A DNA stretch of 64,000 bases from Silene conica (GCA_029255685.2 CM055318.2:70155136-70219135), one strand, 5' to 3'. Positions 11,733 to 26,579 are shown, numbered from the stretch's first letter. The notes: generated from the letters alone by a model not told the origin. Made by a program: numbers and translations.

Positions 11733-12987
11733 TGATAGGCTAATCGTATACCTACCAAAGATAACCAGGTTTAACTAATCTAGCTAAAAAAGGCAGGCTC
11801 GTATCCACAGGGAGACAAGAATCTCTACTTATTTACTAAAGTTTATCTTAAAGTAACCAATTTAGGGATTATTGTTTTGGTGATTATCTAAACTAAGACA
11901 ATTAAATAAATATAACAAAAAATAAAAAGAAGATTTAAATATAAGGAGAGGGAACTAGGATTGTCAGTTCAGGGTTAATCAACGGTCAAAAGTAAAGTCA
12001 AAGACTTGTAAATATTCGGTCTGAAGGGTACTATTCACCCTAAAATACTACTAAATTTGCTCTCACCCTAATTAGCATACTTTATTGTTCCCAAAAGGTC
12101 TAACCCCTCCCAATCTATCGATCTAGGTTAACTGAACAAAAGGAATAAAGATGAAGAAATAAAAGAAGAACAAAGGTTAATTGAATTACCTAAGAGAAGA
12201 GGATTACAAATTGCCAAAAGATTAGATCTACAATTCCAAGCTAAAAAGTAAGGTAAATTAGGGTTTTGCTAAATTATTTTGTTCCTAAAAGTGTTTATGA
12301 GACTACTTTATATAATAAAGGAGTTCTGAATAAAGACAAACCCTTAATGGGTTAAAAGACTAAAGCTAAAATTTCTCCTGGAATTACAATAAAGTCGATC
12401 AACCATAGTGCTCCTGTCAATCGATAGGTTCGATAAGCAGAAAAAGTCGATCGACCAAAATACCAGTCGATTGACTTTTTGGTCGCTGCGCAATTCTTGC
12501 AATGCGCACTGAATTTCAAATAGCCCACCATTTCTTCGTCATTTGGGCAAATAGAGCGTTTCTGGTGGTGTTCGAAAACTAACATGACAACTTTCACCTT
12601 AAACTTAAATCACTTGATTATGATTTGTAAAGCTTGAGTTATCGCTCTTCAAAGTAGGCACTAACAATGTGCACCTCATAATATCACTCCAAACTATCAC
12701 CAATAATCAAGTAAGGATATAATTCAATCTTTAACCTCTTCAAATATTCGATAACCGTCCATATAAGATAGAAGTAGGAAGCCTAATCTATAATTATTCC
12801 AAATCTCTATGTGCTCAAGAATCGGCTCAAAATGCACAATAAAATGTCATTTCCTGTAAAATCGATACGATACCAAAGTAGCAAATGTGGAGAATTTGAC
12901 GCTAAAATAGCTTCTAAGAGCATCTAATGTACATAGAAATGCGTACAAATAGTAGAATAAATGTATAGAACGAAAAGGCACGCATCA
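11733..12987. mobile_element. LTR-like relic (tgataggc...gcatca)
   Basis: The stretch begins tgataggctaatcgtata, soon reads aggctcgtatccacagggagac (a phrase common in plant LTR retrotransposon ends) and ends aaaaggcacgcatca, so the ends are TGAT...ATCA. A GTCGATCGAC-type repeated motif occurs at 12390-12480. No matching 5 bp duplication was found, no polymerase is present, and the limits are inferred from the terminal tetranucleotides only. Confidence 0.4.
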
Positions 12988-12989
12988 TC

Positions 12990-13746
12990 AGTCTTGGTTA
13001 GAAGTGTTTTGATGATGATTATATTAGTATTGATAGGGCATATGTGTGTATCATTGCTAGGCGAAGAATTCTTAGAGGAGCAGTTCTAGATCGTCACACA
13101 CTGCGCTATTTTTTAAATTGTTAATAAGGTAGGGTTTACCTACTCCGTGTGTGCATGTTGTTTGTATAGTTGATTGTGACGGTGTATTGTATATCATGGT
13201 TTATTGTGTTTGAGGTTACTGTTGATTGATATTGTGAGCCTTGTCGGGAGATGGTCTCACCCCCCCCCCCCCCCCCCCTTGAGCACCCCTTGTGACTCTC
13301 GTCGCAAGCGGGGTATATATGCGTCATTGACTTGGGTTCACTCGTTGCGATGAGCAGGAATTTTGGTGGCATGAATGCGGTTTACCATCGGTGGGGTGGG
13401 TTACCTGTTGCGATGAGAACCCGACTACTCGTTTTGATAAAACGTTGTGGTTTTGGAGTTTGGGGTTTTCTGTCAATGTATTCTTTGTATTGTTATCATG
13501 TGTTTGTTATTGAATGCATATGCTGACCACTTCTATGTTGTGTAACCTACAGTGAACCATTAGGGAATGATGAGCAGATGTCTAGCAGTTCTTGAGCTGC
13601 TTGTTTGCGGGACTGGATGGGCATCAACGAGTCTATCATCTTAACTTTCACTGTCATTTTAGTTTGTTAGGCATGGATTGCAGTATCATTTATTATACCT
13701 TTTGGATTATTGTAATTTGAGTTTCAGAGTTAATGTTTCAACTATA

Positions 13747-13794
<48 letters not shown>
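12990..13794. other. Old repeat-like DNA with a C homopolymer and a (TA)n tract
   Basis: No gene is recognised. A run of about 20 C lies at 13260-13278. Direct words such as ctcgttgcgatgagcag / cctgttgcgatgagaac recur at 13342 and 13405. A (TA)n tract at 13747-13794 precedes the element at 13795. The sequence after 15725 may be the other half of the same interrupted repeat. Confidence 0.4.
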
Positions 13795-15724
<1,930 letters not shown>

Positions 15725-16263
15725 ATATATATATATCGTTCTTTTATGGTAACTTTGATGTACACTAGTAACACTATCTCGGACAACCGAGATGGTAATA
15801 TCTCATTTTGTTAAAGTAGACCTTGGTAAGACTCATTGATAATTGAGGGTATTAAAGGTTGTTAGTGTGTGGATGTTGGTGCATTTGAGTGTGTTTTCAT
15901 GGCATAATAGAGCTGAATTAGAGGGCTAGTTATAGGGCAGTGACGATGCTAAGTTTTCAGACCGTTTTAGAAGTTATGTTTGTTCTATCATTGTGAATAT
16001 TCTTTTGTTTGGTTGAGTAGTGTGACGTGTACCTGTACGATAGGCCTGGATGTCGATGATGTGAAAAAGAGGGATGTTGGTGTTGTTTGTACGTAGTTGG
16101 CTATTAGTAGTTCGTGTTGGCCGAGTATAAGGGGAATGTGGTTTGAGTAATTATTAATAAAATGGCCTATCTTTTAAATATCACAAAAGACCCTCAGAAT
16201 GCTGAGGACGACCCTGATTTGAGTAACTATATTTCAACATTTTTTTTATTTTATAAAGTCTAT
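15725..16263. other. Repeat-like DNA, no gene recognised
   Basis: After a short (TA)n the sequence has no coherent ORF. It may continue the older repeat interrupted at about 13750. Nothing further can be supported. Confidence 0.35.
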
Positions 16264-16266
16264 TAA

Positions 16267-16625
16267 GAGCGTCCACATTAAAGAGGGTTTACCATCCTCT
16301 TAGATGAAAGAGACTGCTCAAAGGATATCCTCTTCAATGTGGATATATCCTCTTAGCATCCTCTTTGAAGAGGAAAATATCCTCCATTTATAGATGATCT
16401 TCTTGTCTAGCCCCTTGTGTTATATAAGAGTGAAATATGGTGGAGGGTTTCTACTTAAAAGGTGGAAACGACGGAGTGCACATCCTCTTTAATGTGGAGA
16501 AAAAAAAAGGAAGAGGATGAGAAATTGAAAAATGTGACAAAAAATAAGAGAAAATATTATGTCCAATGGAAAATTTAGAAAAAATAAAGAAGAGAAAGAT
16601 AACTTCATCTTCAATGTGTATGCTC
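16267..16625. mobile_element. PIF/Harbinger (Tourist-like) MITE
   Basis: The left end GAGCGTCCACATTAAAGAGG pairs with the reverse complement of the right end, GAGCATACACATTGAAGATG. The flanks are TAA on both sides (16264-16266 and 16626-16628), the 3 bp TSD typical of PIF/Harbinger. The interior has repeated CATCCTCTTT / AAAGAGGAT words that can fold back, and no ORF. Confidence 0.7.
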
Positions 16626-16637
16626 TAAACTCTCTTA

Positions 16638-17093
16638 GGGGGTGTTTGGTTCAAATATGGGTATGCGTTTGGAATCAGGAATCATACCTGGGTCGTATGG
16701 GGTTGGAACTTAATTCCTCATACTATGCGTTTGTTTCAATTCTAGGTGGTATGAGTTCGAAGTTCAATTAAAAGTTAAAATCGGTAAAATAAAATAATTT
16801 AAATCGTAAATTTTAGTAATATAAAATAATGAAAATACAAAATTTAACCATATAACTGTATAGAGGTTTTAATTTACATCATGACATAATTTGTATTTGT
16901 ATTTGCTTAATTTATTTTCATTCCCACGAGTATCAATCTCATACCCACCACCTCCTTGGATATGAGAAACCCATACCTCATGGGTTTGAGGTATGAGCAT
17001 GAAATCCCTACATTTGTCAACCAAACATATGTTATGGATTTAATTCATTCTATACCCATCCCTCATTCATTTTTCAAGTGAACCAAACACCCC
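16638..17093. mobile_element. MITE with GGGGTGTTTGGTTCA termini
   Basis: The left end gggggtgtttggttcaaata and the reverse complement of the right end ggggtgtttggttcacttga form a TIR of about 16 bp, a terminus common among plant MITEs. The interior repeats cataccca / gggtatg words. The exact TSD could not be fixed because of G/C run-length differences. Confidence 0.6.
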
Positions 17094-17106
17094 ATTATTT
17101 CATAAA

Positions 17107-17909
17107 GAGTTTTTTGTCGGATATCACCTAACATTTACACTGTATGTAGAACTAGTACCTAAAGTAAATTTTTTTGCCCAACAACACCTAATATTTTCTG
17201 TTTTTTTGTCTAGTAACAAGAAAATCAGCTTTTCGTAAAAGAAAGTCAAGATTCCGTCTTGACTAACGGTGAAATTGATTTGACCTTATTTTTTCATTCT
17301 TTCCTTTCCACGGATGCATTGTAAAAGCAATTGACAATGAATCTTATTTTTAATTGACTTATTTTGATTCAACAAGCTATTTATAACATTTGTATTTGCC
17401 AATAAGTCATATCTTCATCAATCCACTTGTAAAAACAACACCCTGCAAACCGTCTCTACATTGTAAAACTTGCAGGCCATGAATCTCCTGCTTGGATTTT
17501 GATGTGTCCATGATGTTTTCTCAGCTACTGGAATGCGACAATTGCATCTCACCTGCTTTGTTGAGTTTGAGGATGAGCTTGAATAAGACGTATTGAGTTG
17601 AAAGGATGGTGAAGGAAGAAGAGAAAACTGGACAAAGTAAGTCCAATTTCGGGTTTTAATTTGAGAATGGAGGAATTAAATAACTAAGGAGGAGGTTACA
17701 CATAAGGATTTAATTGGAGGAAAATTAGGTTTAATTGAAGGGAAACTATAGAAGTCAAGACGAAATCTTGACTTTTTTTGATGAAAAACTAATTTTGGTG
17801 TTATTAGACAAAAAAAACAGAAAATGTTAGATGTTATCGGACAAAAAAATAATTTTAGGTACTATATCTATAGACAGTGTAAATGTTAGGTGTTATCTGC
17901 AAAAAATTC
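17107..17909. mobile_element. MULE-like element, perfect 9 bp TSD, near a gene promoter
   Basis: The arms start gagttttttgtcggatatca (left) and gaattttttgcagataacac (right, reverse complement) and stay paired for about 180 bp, including aacatttacactgt, attttctgtttttttgtct and aagtcaagattccgtcttgac. The perfect TSD tttcataaa lies at 17098-17106 and 17910-17918. The element ends about 150 bp upstream of the TATA box of the plus-strand gene at 18307. No transposase is present. Confidence 0.8.
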
Positions 17910-18051
17910 TTTCATAAATTATAGATTCGCCACTATAGGTAGGTTATATTTTGGACGGAACGGGAGGTGGAGCCGGGTTGGAAGGAGGATGTTTGGAGAG
18001 AGAGTCGGTTTAATGTTACCGGGATTCGATTACCCTCTCTCCAAGTCAACC

Positions 18052-18066
18052 TTTCTCTATAAAACA
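18052..18066 (+). promoter_or_regulatory. TATA box of the 18307 gene
   Basis: The motif tctctataaaacag lies about 245 bp before the ATG, followed by a C/T- and A-rich leader (ccccttctctctttcgccgcc, repeated atcaatccaatc) typical of a plant 5'UTR. Confidence 0.5.
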
Positions 18067-18306
18067 GTCTCCCATCCTGCAACTCTTCGCCAAGGAGCTT
18101 ATCCACAAGCTTAAAATTCCTCAAATCCCCCATAAATATTCAGCCCCCTTCTCTCTTTCGCCGCCCCTAATCCAATTGATTCGATCAATCAATCACGCCT
18201 TCATCAATCCAATCAAATCAAATCAATTCCAATCCCAACAAAAACCCATTTCCCCATTTCCCTCAATTTCCCCAAATCCAATCAAAACCCTGACAAAAAC
18301 ACTACC

Positions 18307-19936
18307 ATGTCTAGATCTCTATCCCTAACCCTAACCCGTATCACCACCACAACCAGATCCACCGTCGCCGTCTCAGCAAGACGGAATCACTCAAACCAAC
18401 CAGAAATCGGGGTGGCGAAGACGAAGGAGGAAATTGAGAGAGCGGCATTGAAGAAGTTAGAGGATGCTATACATAGGATGATCATTAAAAAGTCGGAGCC
18501 TGATTGGTTGCCTTTAGTCCCAGGTGGTTCCTACTGGGTCCCACCTAAGTCAGAATCTCGTGGTTTCGCTCAAGTTGTTGCTACTTTGGTTAAGGATTCA
18601 ACCAGTGTGAGAGAGTTTATGAAGAACGATGTTTCTTTCGGGTTGAATTCGAATCGCGGGTTGCCTTATTCTGCTCAATTCTTCAAAGGTTGATCTTTGG
18701 TTTTCTGCTGATTTAGTGATGAATTTTTAGTTATGTTATTTATTTGTTGTTTTTATTAAGATAGATTTTTTATCAATAACATAACTAACTGTTCTTCAAA
18801 GGTTTGATCTTTGGTTTCGGGTTCGATCTTTCGTTTCGGGTTTTATCTGTGTTTTGTACTCGTCCGTTCCAAACTTCCGATCATCATTATGACTGACCGG
18901 AAGTAACTGTTTCCTTTTTTGGGTGATTGAGTGTGAATTGTTAGCTGCAATAAGTCTTGCAATAAGTCTAGCTGAAGACGGGTCACATTTCATCTCAAAA
19001 GCGAAATGTGACCCATTTAAGACGGAATTTAACCAAAACAATTTTCTAAGCTATAACAGTTTGTCCTTAAAATGGTGCCACTTTGTGGTTGATTTTTTTT
19101 GTTAGAGATTGTGATAGTCTTGACGCTTGTGTTTCACTCCCTGTGTGTAGTTTATCTTTGATTAAATTGCCATGGGAATATAGTAAGAAAGGTAAACAAA
19201 TGATGGAGATAGACGGGAATGGGATAGTTAGAGTATTGTGTTGATTGTAGCTGATACACAATTTTGGATGATTAATGGCGGATTGTTAGTTCTGTACTTA
19301 TTGGTTTATTTGTTAGGAGGGATTTTGACAGTCATGTGTAATAGTTTGGGACTTTTTGGATTTGAATGTAGTAATTAATTATATTATACTCGAAAGTCTT
19401 AAAGATTTGATCTTTGGTTTTATGTTTAATGTAATTGTTCTATTGTTCTATTTCTGGATGTGGTTGATTTGTTTCCTTTTTGTTATAGATAGACTGTGAT
19501 AGTCTTGTGTCTCCTATAGATAGATGGATTTTACGATATAGATGACATATATAGTACATCATCATGCCTTGTAAATTGTAATAGATTGTGTATTTTGGCA
19601 CAGAAATATCAGATGATTGAGATTAACCCATCAATGCTCGGTCAAATGAACAATGCATAAGAATTGGGGTTGATTTCGTATGTGCAACTGTCTTGGCCAG
19701 TCTCGTATAAGACTCATTGGATGGTGTAATAGTAGGGTGAAAGGCTTTTTAAGATTGTTTACTTTAGAGATTGTTTATTTTGCTTATATCACACCATAGT
19801 GTTTGACATTTTGAATAAATTTTAGCTCATGAATCATACCAATAACGTAATTTAAATTTCAGGGGCTTCAGATTTTCCATTGGAGGAAGAAACAAATTCC
19901 AAGAATTCAAACAAATCTGAGGAGGATGAAGGGTGA
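18307..19936 (+). CDS. Uncharacterised, probably mitochondrial plant protein (2 coding exons)
   Basis: The coding sequence joins 18307-18688 and 19863-19936 (donor tcaaag/gttgat, acceptor tttaaatttcag/gggctt), giving 151 residues. The N-terminus (MSRSLSLTLTRITTTTRS, then ARRNHS) is rich in Arg, Ser and Thr with no acid, like a mitochondrial presequence. It is followed by a Lys/Glu helix (about 37-62), a conserved-looking DWLPLVPGGSYWVPP block (about 67-81) and a segment ending GLPYSAQFFKG. The second exon adds an acidic, Ser/Asn-rich tail ending EEDEG. I recall similar small plant proteins with a DWLPF-PG-SYWVPP motif but no function, and give none. If the intron is retained, the frame ends at 18693 after 128 residues. 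Downstream, a donor (ctgaa/gtaagt at 19967) and 3' exon-like sequence to about 21450 suggest spliced 3'UTR. Confidence 0.75.
18955..19040. repeat. Short hairpin MITE in intron 1
   Basis: A gggtcacatttc...gaaatgtgaccc palindrome, bounded by gaagac and aagacgg, lies in the intron of the 18307 gene. It resembles the other CGTC/GACGG-type short elements of the window. No TSD was assigned. Confidence 0.4.
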
Positions 19937-21450
19937 AGTTGCTTTGCGACAGAGATTGTTACTGAAGTAAGTTAATGTTACTGCTTTGATTGATATGTTT
20001 GAAAGGCAACTTATCTATTCTATTAGCATTCAGCCATCCGGGAGTTGTTTAGACCGCGCAGTCTTGTATGGTTCTGAACGGGTTTAAAGTTGTTGAATGC
20101 TACCTCGTACCCACCCTTAACTATGTTCTCTTATGAAGGACAGTATCATCCCAGTGTTCAACAAACCCCGTTCCCTTCTGATGGTTTGGTTCAAATATCG
20201 GCCAACTGAACCCTTAACATGCAGCGAAGGGTTATACAATTTTTTATAAATAATGAAAACTATATGTTCTTTTTAAGCTTTGAATGAGCTCCTTACCCCC
20301 CTTCGCCCTTACCATTTTCTTATTTCAGCTGTGATTCACTGACTTCTCTCTACTTGGCTAGTTTATTGTATAAATCGATGTATATAATTTGTCTTTGTTT
20401 TAGGAATCAATTTCGGCATTTATATTGCCAATTTCATTTGATTTCTAGAGTTGCCTTTCAAATTGTAGTGTTTATTTAAGCATCACTTTTTATTTTCATA
20501 GGAACGTGCCCAATAACCAAGTCGTTAGTTATTGGGAATTTGAGATGGAGGCCTCTGTGCAAGTTATATTCTCATTTTATTACCACCCTTGAGATTAAGC
20601 ACATGGGAGACATCCTAAAGGTGTGGATGCATTGTCTTTAAAATTACTTGTTTACGTATCGTATGTAGTGAACATTTTTCTTTATTCAAATGGGATTGAT
20701 ATTTTCGTGCTAAATCAAGTACATATGTGCGGCGATATTAGAAGCTCTAAAATCAAGTACACTCAACCCTAATAGCAGGAACCAATGTAGCGACCCAGTG
20801 AGCCACACTAACATAAGAGACTAGCTCACAGGAATGAAGTGCAGTATTTGCTTCCGATTCTGGTTCACAGGGATAATAACCAGGGTATATTTCTAGGATT
20901 TGGTGGATGCGTATTTGTTATTCCCTCTTATTTCTTGATAATTACCCCCAATTTACTCTCCTTTTTAGGCTTATTTATTTGAATTACCATTTCTAATTCT
21001 CGGCCAAATTTGAGCACGTAAAATGTCTTTCCTAACATTACAATCTGAAATCAAACATACGTTTAGTTGACAGTTAAACGTTTGTGCCCTTTTCTGGTGT
21101 TATCATGTGTTAGGTTAATTGTAATCCCGTTGAACATAGCATTGATCAGTCTGCTTGGAATTTGCAGGTCTCCACCCTCTAAAAATTAATTATTCGGGTG
21201 GAAAATTGATGAAAATGTATCGAAGATTGTGAAATTTGTTCTGCATTATCCAGCAGAAAGGTGATGCTGGAGCAGCTTGATCACTCGGAGATAGGGTTTG
21301 TTGTTCAAGATCAACGTTAAACAAGAATGTACACTGACAAAAACAAATTTGTATTATCTCAGTTCGATAGTTGATAGTTGTAATTTGCGAATAAATCTTG
21401 GTTGTAACCGAAATTGAGCCTTTGAATGTTCGACCTGTAAATTATAGAAT
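19937..21450 (+). other. Probable spliced 3'UTR region of the 18307 gene
   Basis: Exon-like ends can be seen at tgaa/gtaagt (about 19967), ttttcatag (about 20502) and ttggaatttgcag (about 21167). The last part (21180-21450) contains aataaa-type signals (aataaatcttgg at about 21389). No second ORF stands out. The assignment rests on splice-site appearance only. Confidence 0.35.
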
Positions 21451-21699
21451 AAGAGTTCTCCAAATGCTTCCTTGCTGTAAATTTGAATTTGCGATTTTAC
21501 AGATAGACTATTATTTGAGTTGATTATTGTTATTAATAATTCGAAGAATTCAATTTGGATGGCTATAGTACTCAATTATGATGAGGAAAATTACATGCAA
21601 GGTACTATGGACATGAATATGATCCTGGCTTGAGCTGATTAGAAATTAGCATGCTTCTTAATTTCTATTTAGTTAATTCGTGTGCAGATTGGTCGACCA

Positions 21700-21890
21700 A
21701 GGTCCGAGGCAGAATCAGCTGATTAACGTCTTAGAGGTGTCAGGATATGTCGACTCAGCTGTTTAAACTACCCCTACAGGATATGGGAGGCGTAGACGCA
21801 TAGCTAGGCCTTGCTATTTTTCTTTTTATGCTTTACGCTATTTCCCTTTGGGTTAACCCCACTTCGTTTCACCAAAAAAAAAAAAAAAAA
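21700..21890 (+). mobile_element. Poly(A)-tailed retroposon 3' end
   Basis: The segment ends in gggttaaccccacttcgtttcacc followed by a run of 17 A (21874-21890), the form of a LINE or SINE 3' end. No ORF or 5' end is recognisable, so only the tail is supported. Confidence 0.4.
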
Positions 21891-22367
21891 TCCTATTTAG
21901 CTCCAATTGCGAGATTAAATGTGATCAAAAGAGCCACATCCATAGTTTTGGTGCTTGCAAGTTCTGCACACTCGTCACCAGCCAAATGAGTGGCTAGAGT
22001 TCACCAGACCGTAAATAAATTCAAGTTCAGCAGAACGAAATTAGAAGCTCCAAAACTGAGTAAACATGTTGAACCATGCGTTAAAAGTAAAACCGAGGCA
22101 CAAAACCCGTCATAACCTTGAATAGATAGAGATACTTCAGAAAGCTGAGTATGACACCAGTATACAAAACCCTCGAAAATTAGGGTGACTAAAAATTTAC
22201 ATTTGAGATTCACGTCTTCTTATCAGAAAAGAGACGTATGTAGTAGTATCCTAATGCACTTTCATCTATATTGCAGATTTGTCTGCATATGTCGCTACCC
22301 CCGCATAATCTTGGTCATTGTTAACTCTGCTAGGGTAGTGCAAAGAATTTGAGAAACCCTGTTTGAT

Positions 22368-22470
22368 ATGACAACAACAACAACAACATCAGAGCCTTAG
22401 TTCCAAAATGAGGTCGGCTGACATGAATCATCCTTTGGAACCGCCATGGGTGAACTCCCATCTCAACAAG
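22368..22470. mobile_element. SINE-like fragment (caacaacaac...ggtcggctgacatgaatc)
   Basis: The phrase (caa)n-catcagagccttagttccaaaatgaggtcggctgacatgaatcatcc is familiar from the 3' part of a widespread plant SINE. Only about 100 bp is present, in the 3' flank of the RING-CH gene. Confidence 0.45.
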
Positions 22471-22479
22471 AGAAAAAAA

Positions 22480-23780
22480 GAAAGAAAAGGAAAAATGGAA
22501 GTGAAGTGAAACAGAAAATGAAAGGCAAAGGGGTTTTATAAATTTTAAATCGAACTTATCACATGTATAAAAACCCAAAATTAAATCAAATATAAAGCTT
22601 AAAGTGATTTTGAAAAATGAAGTAAAACTTAATATAAAAGTTTTTGGGAAAAAAGTGTAATAAATCCAAAAAGAAAAAATGTTTTTATTAAACTTAATAG
22701 AAACATCAAATACTAGAAGTCCATATGTATCATATCCCTTGATATGACAACAAGAACTCCAAAATTAAGAAATCAAACATCTAATAAAGGTCACTTGCAC
22801 TTGGAATAAAACAATAATCTTTCAATTGAATGCAAATGATGATTATCAACCAAAGTAAGGTTTACTGCGGAATTGTGGCCGCTTGTTTTTCAGGTCCTAA
22901 TCTTAAAACGTAACGGAACACATTTTTAGTCGCCAAGGGTGACGATGCATATGCTGCAACATTGTTCCAGACATTCATCTATTCACACTTGTAAGAACAT
23001 GCAGAATGCAATGTTCAAGACACTAGAGTGCAACATTCTTAACAAAATGCAATCTGCAACATCAAAGCAGAAAGAGGTATAGGAAGGCTTTTCTCAAGAT
23101 CCATAAACTACACTGTCATGCTCTCTTCCTGCGAATCCTACCCCTTCGTAACACTTTAGAACATCACATAAGCCCTCGCACAATTCGCCATTCTTAAGAG
23201 ACCAGAAATATTTGCTATTGTAGCAAAAAAAAGGCTTGTGCAAAAAGACGGTGCGTTCCATGTGGATAGGGGATCTCTAATGAGAGGGAGGCACAAAACT
23301 AAAAAGAGGAATCAAATTACAGGAGTGCCATACGATATTAACTCTTCCAAGTTTGATACACAAAAGTTGTACAGGTCTCTATTCTGGAAGTTATTATAAT
23401 TTGCAATTTACCAACTCCTAGAGTTATAATTTCATATCTAACAATCTCTCCCTCTATGTATATAATACAGACCACTATTACCTTAATAAACATTCAGCGA
23501 ATTTTCAGTTTTAATCTAAGTCCATATCACAAGGGAGCATAACCTGCTGCAGCAGCTGAATAGCCAAAACATCTGTTAACTACTTACAAGTTGTTTATTT
23601 ACAATTCAATATTCTTACATCATCTATTATTTATGAGTTTATGAACAAATCAAAAAAAGATACTCTCAGCAAGATTTATAAGCCTCGAACAAATCAAGAA
23701 CCTGGTTTTAGTAAAATGGATGTATTACCAAAGATAAATGCTAAAAAAACCCAAACCAAACACTTACAAGAATGTATTGT
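22480..23780. other. Intergenic / 3' flank of the RING-CH gene
   Basis: AT-rich DNA holding the expected 3'UTR of the minus-strand gene next to 23789. No other gene or defined element was recognised. Confidence 0.4.
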
Positions 23781-23788
23781 GAATTGCT

Positions 23789-26498
23789 TTAGTAAAGTCC
23801 CAACATTCTCAGCTCTGATACGTGGCTTGTATCAAGTTCAGGGACATCTTTAGACTCACGGTCTTCGACTACGTACTCCTGAACAAATATTTCAAAAATA
23901 GAAAATTTACTTTCACAAAAAAGTTCCAAAGCAATCAAAAACATGGGCCGACAAAATATTAAGTCACTTGTGCTGAAAAATGATATGGACGTAAGCATGA
24001 TGATGGAAGCTTTATAGATTTAACCCTCCCATTATTACCACTTGCATTAGCTTCCTTGAACATGAAAATCCTTTCTTTCATTAACATGGAGTCAAGGATA
24101 GAAGCAAAACAAAAATACATAATAAAAGAGCTACTGAGCAAGCGTGGAAAGTTAAGATAGTTTCAGAGAAATCTCAAACTACAGAACTGATCTTCACTAG
24201 AACTAGAACTAGATCTGGACGCTAAATGTTTACGGACTTATCTTGAAATTCACAGGAAATGCATCTGATGAGAGGCCATAATTATATTGTTTAAAGCTAA
24301 GAAATCTAAGACAATCAACTTATACCTTTGTCAGCTCTTGCTTAGCAAGAACATGGAAGTGGCGTTCATTGATCCTCTTTCCACATATTATGGCTATGAA
24401 AAAACCATAGAGCAAACCCACCAGTATAATAGCCATAACTACAAAAAAAAGGTTCAGTTGTTCAACTTTGATGAACTCACATGCCACATATTAGCACAAG
24501 CAACAAGAAACCCCATAAATTGGGGTGCAGAGGAGGGTCGGAAGTACAATATTTTATATCAAGAAGATCTCTGTAGTAGTAAAGCTTAAAATTTTTTGCA
24601 AGAGAGAGTACTATACTATAATCCTATAATAGGTTATCATAACCATGTATAATTGGATGACTTTATCCAAGGTACACTAGTACAGCTTGTTTAAAAGGAG
24701 GTCCATTGTTAAGTACTACTCCGTAATATCTAGAAAATGCTTTAGAAAAGAAATCACATACCAGCCATTGTATAAAACCCATAAGGATGTTCTTCATAAC
24801 CAAACATTTCACGTAGTTCTTCACCGTAAAACTTGTAAATTATGACACCTAACACAGCAACAATCTGTTGAACCAATTCATCAATTTATATACATATCAA
24901 ATAGGAAGAAGGTTGTATAATTCTATCTACTGAAAGCGTAATTTATAAATAAATTGACAATCAACATGTTAAGTTGAATCGACAAGTCAACTTGCAAGCT
25001 TATGGTGTGTCCAGTAAGGGAAGTAAAATACAGATAGAAAACTATACCAGCTGAACTATAATGAAGATGAAAGCATGATCCCTTGCAACAAGGAGCTGAT
25101 ATTTCAATCTCAACCACCAGCGATCAGCTGGGACATTTGCCCGCAATAAGAACCTTGCTCGACATTCTGTACAATGAGCAAAAGCAAAGCCCTCCTGAGA
25201 GTACAATGCACATAAAACACAGCAAAATTACGTTAGTAAATAACATAATGTTCTCTCCACCCTTTGTAAGTGATTAACAAAAACTGCTCATCACCTGCTA
25301 TTAGGAAAGTCCGAAAAAATCAAAAGGTCTAAAGTTTTTTGCTGGGGAATAAATAAGAATACACGGGACAAGAAAAGGGAAGAAAGGCTCAAAAGAGGGT
25401 GATTGCGATTCCCTCCCTTGATTAATCGTAAATTCGTAAGTGCCAAATAAGATATTGTTAAATCAATGATGTAGCAAGAGGAAAAGGGATCCTTAGATAA
25501 TAACTTTTTCAAGTTCCCAAACATCACATAGCATGTGATTCAATGTAGGCGACGAAAGGTCTACATATAGTAATATCTTTATCACAAATTCAGAAATCGG
25601 TAAAGGGAATAATGGAATCCAAATCTTCGTTGTCATGGTAATGGATATTGATACGTGCAGAATTTCAAGGTCAATTAGAGAAGTTGGAAAGGTGTGTTAC
25701 TGAGTTGTATCATCTCCATCACAAATGACAAAACTAATCTAATGTTTAAGATGAAATGGCAATAAAGATGTAATAGCAAGTTTTTTACTTTTTTCTCAAA
25801 TTAAATCCTCAAAAAATCAACTATCGTTTTTATATTCTTGAAATAAGATCATTCAAAAATTATAGTCTTTTCCTGACCCAAGTCCTAGTGGCAAAGTGAC
25901 TTCTATAGTTTACGTTTACTTTATGCCACACACTACTATGACACTACTATGATCAACAGTACATGTGACATGTATCTAATCTAGATAAGAACTTCCACTA
26001 CTGTAAGTATGTAACACAAACGTTGTACCTTCGTGGATCTCCAATTGTCAAGACATGATCGATGAACATATTTTTGGGTGCCTTTGCAATGGCATGGAGC
26101 AATCAAATCTTTTCCTGCCAACAAATGATAATTATCAGTTCCTTGCATAAAAACATGTAAGATACATCACTTGCTTCAAACTGTGACAAGGTCGTTCAAA
26201 AAACACTAAAAACATAAGGCCATAGAGGAAAAAGGAAGAAAATAAAGATATTCGCAACTGGTAGAACACCTTCAATGTCATCCAAACATATACGGCACTG
26301 TGGTTGTTCTGAATTTACTAAACTGCAATTCTCATCAGCATCTATCTGCTCGTTTACAACCACATCATTCTCATCTATAGTTCTGATTTCGCAAAGAGGA
26401 GTATCTTCCTCAGACTCTCCCACAATGCGAGACTCCGATAAAATGGGTTCCATTTCGGAATTGTCTTCTCCATGACTCCCAGTTGATGCTAATTGCAT
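23789..26498 (-). CDS. Membrane-bound RING-CH (MARCH-type) E3 ubiquitin ligase
   Basis: Six coding exons on the minus strand: 26498-26270, 26114-26029, 25194-25048, 24864-24762, 24438-24326 and 23878-23789. All have GT/AG ends and compatible phases, giving 255 residues. The N-terminus is acidic and Ser-rich. The C4HC3 RING-CH ligands are C68, C71, C84, C86, H94, C97, C113 and C116, with W101 in the conserved SCLDNWR. Two membrane segments follow (about 144-166 and 189-208), then a short cytosolic tail with KRINERHFHVLAKQE. This is the plant RING/FYVE/PHD-type membrane ligase layout: the RING-CH domain recruits an E2 enzyme, and such proteins ubiquitinate membrane or endosomal cargo. The substrate is unknown. 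The first ATG in exon 1 (ccgccATG) is used; a short upstream ORF (atggttagcaagctt...) lies in the leader. No defect was seen. Confidence 0.85.
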
Positions 26499-26579
26499 GG
26501 CGGGGTATGCAGAGAATTACAGAGCATAAATCATCTCTTACTGCATTAAGCTTGCTAACCATTTCAGTCGTCAGCAAAG

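Noticed and set aside
13260..13280. Poly-C run as a biological signal
   Set aside because: A homopolymer of about 20 C is prone to sequencing-length error and has no context suggesting function.
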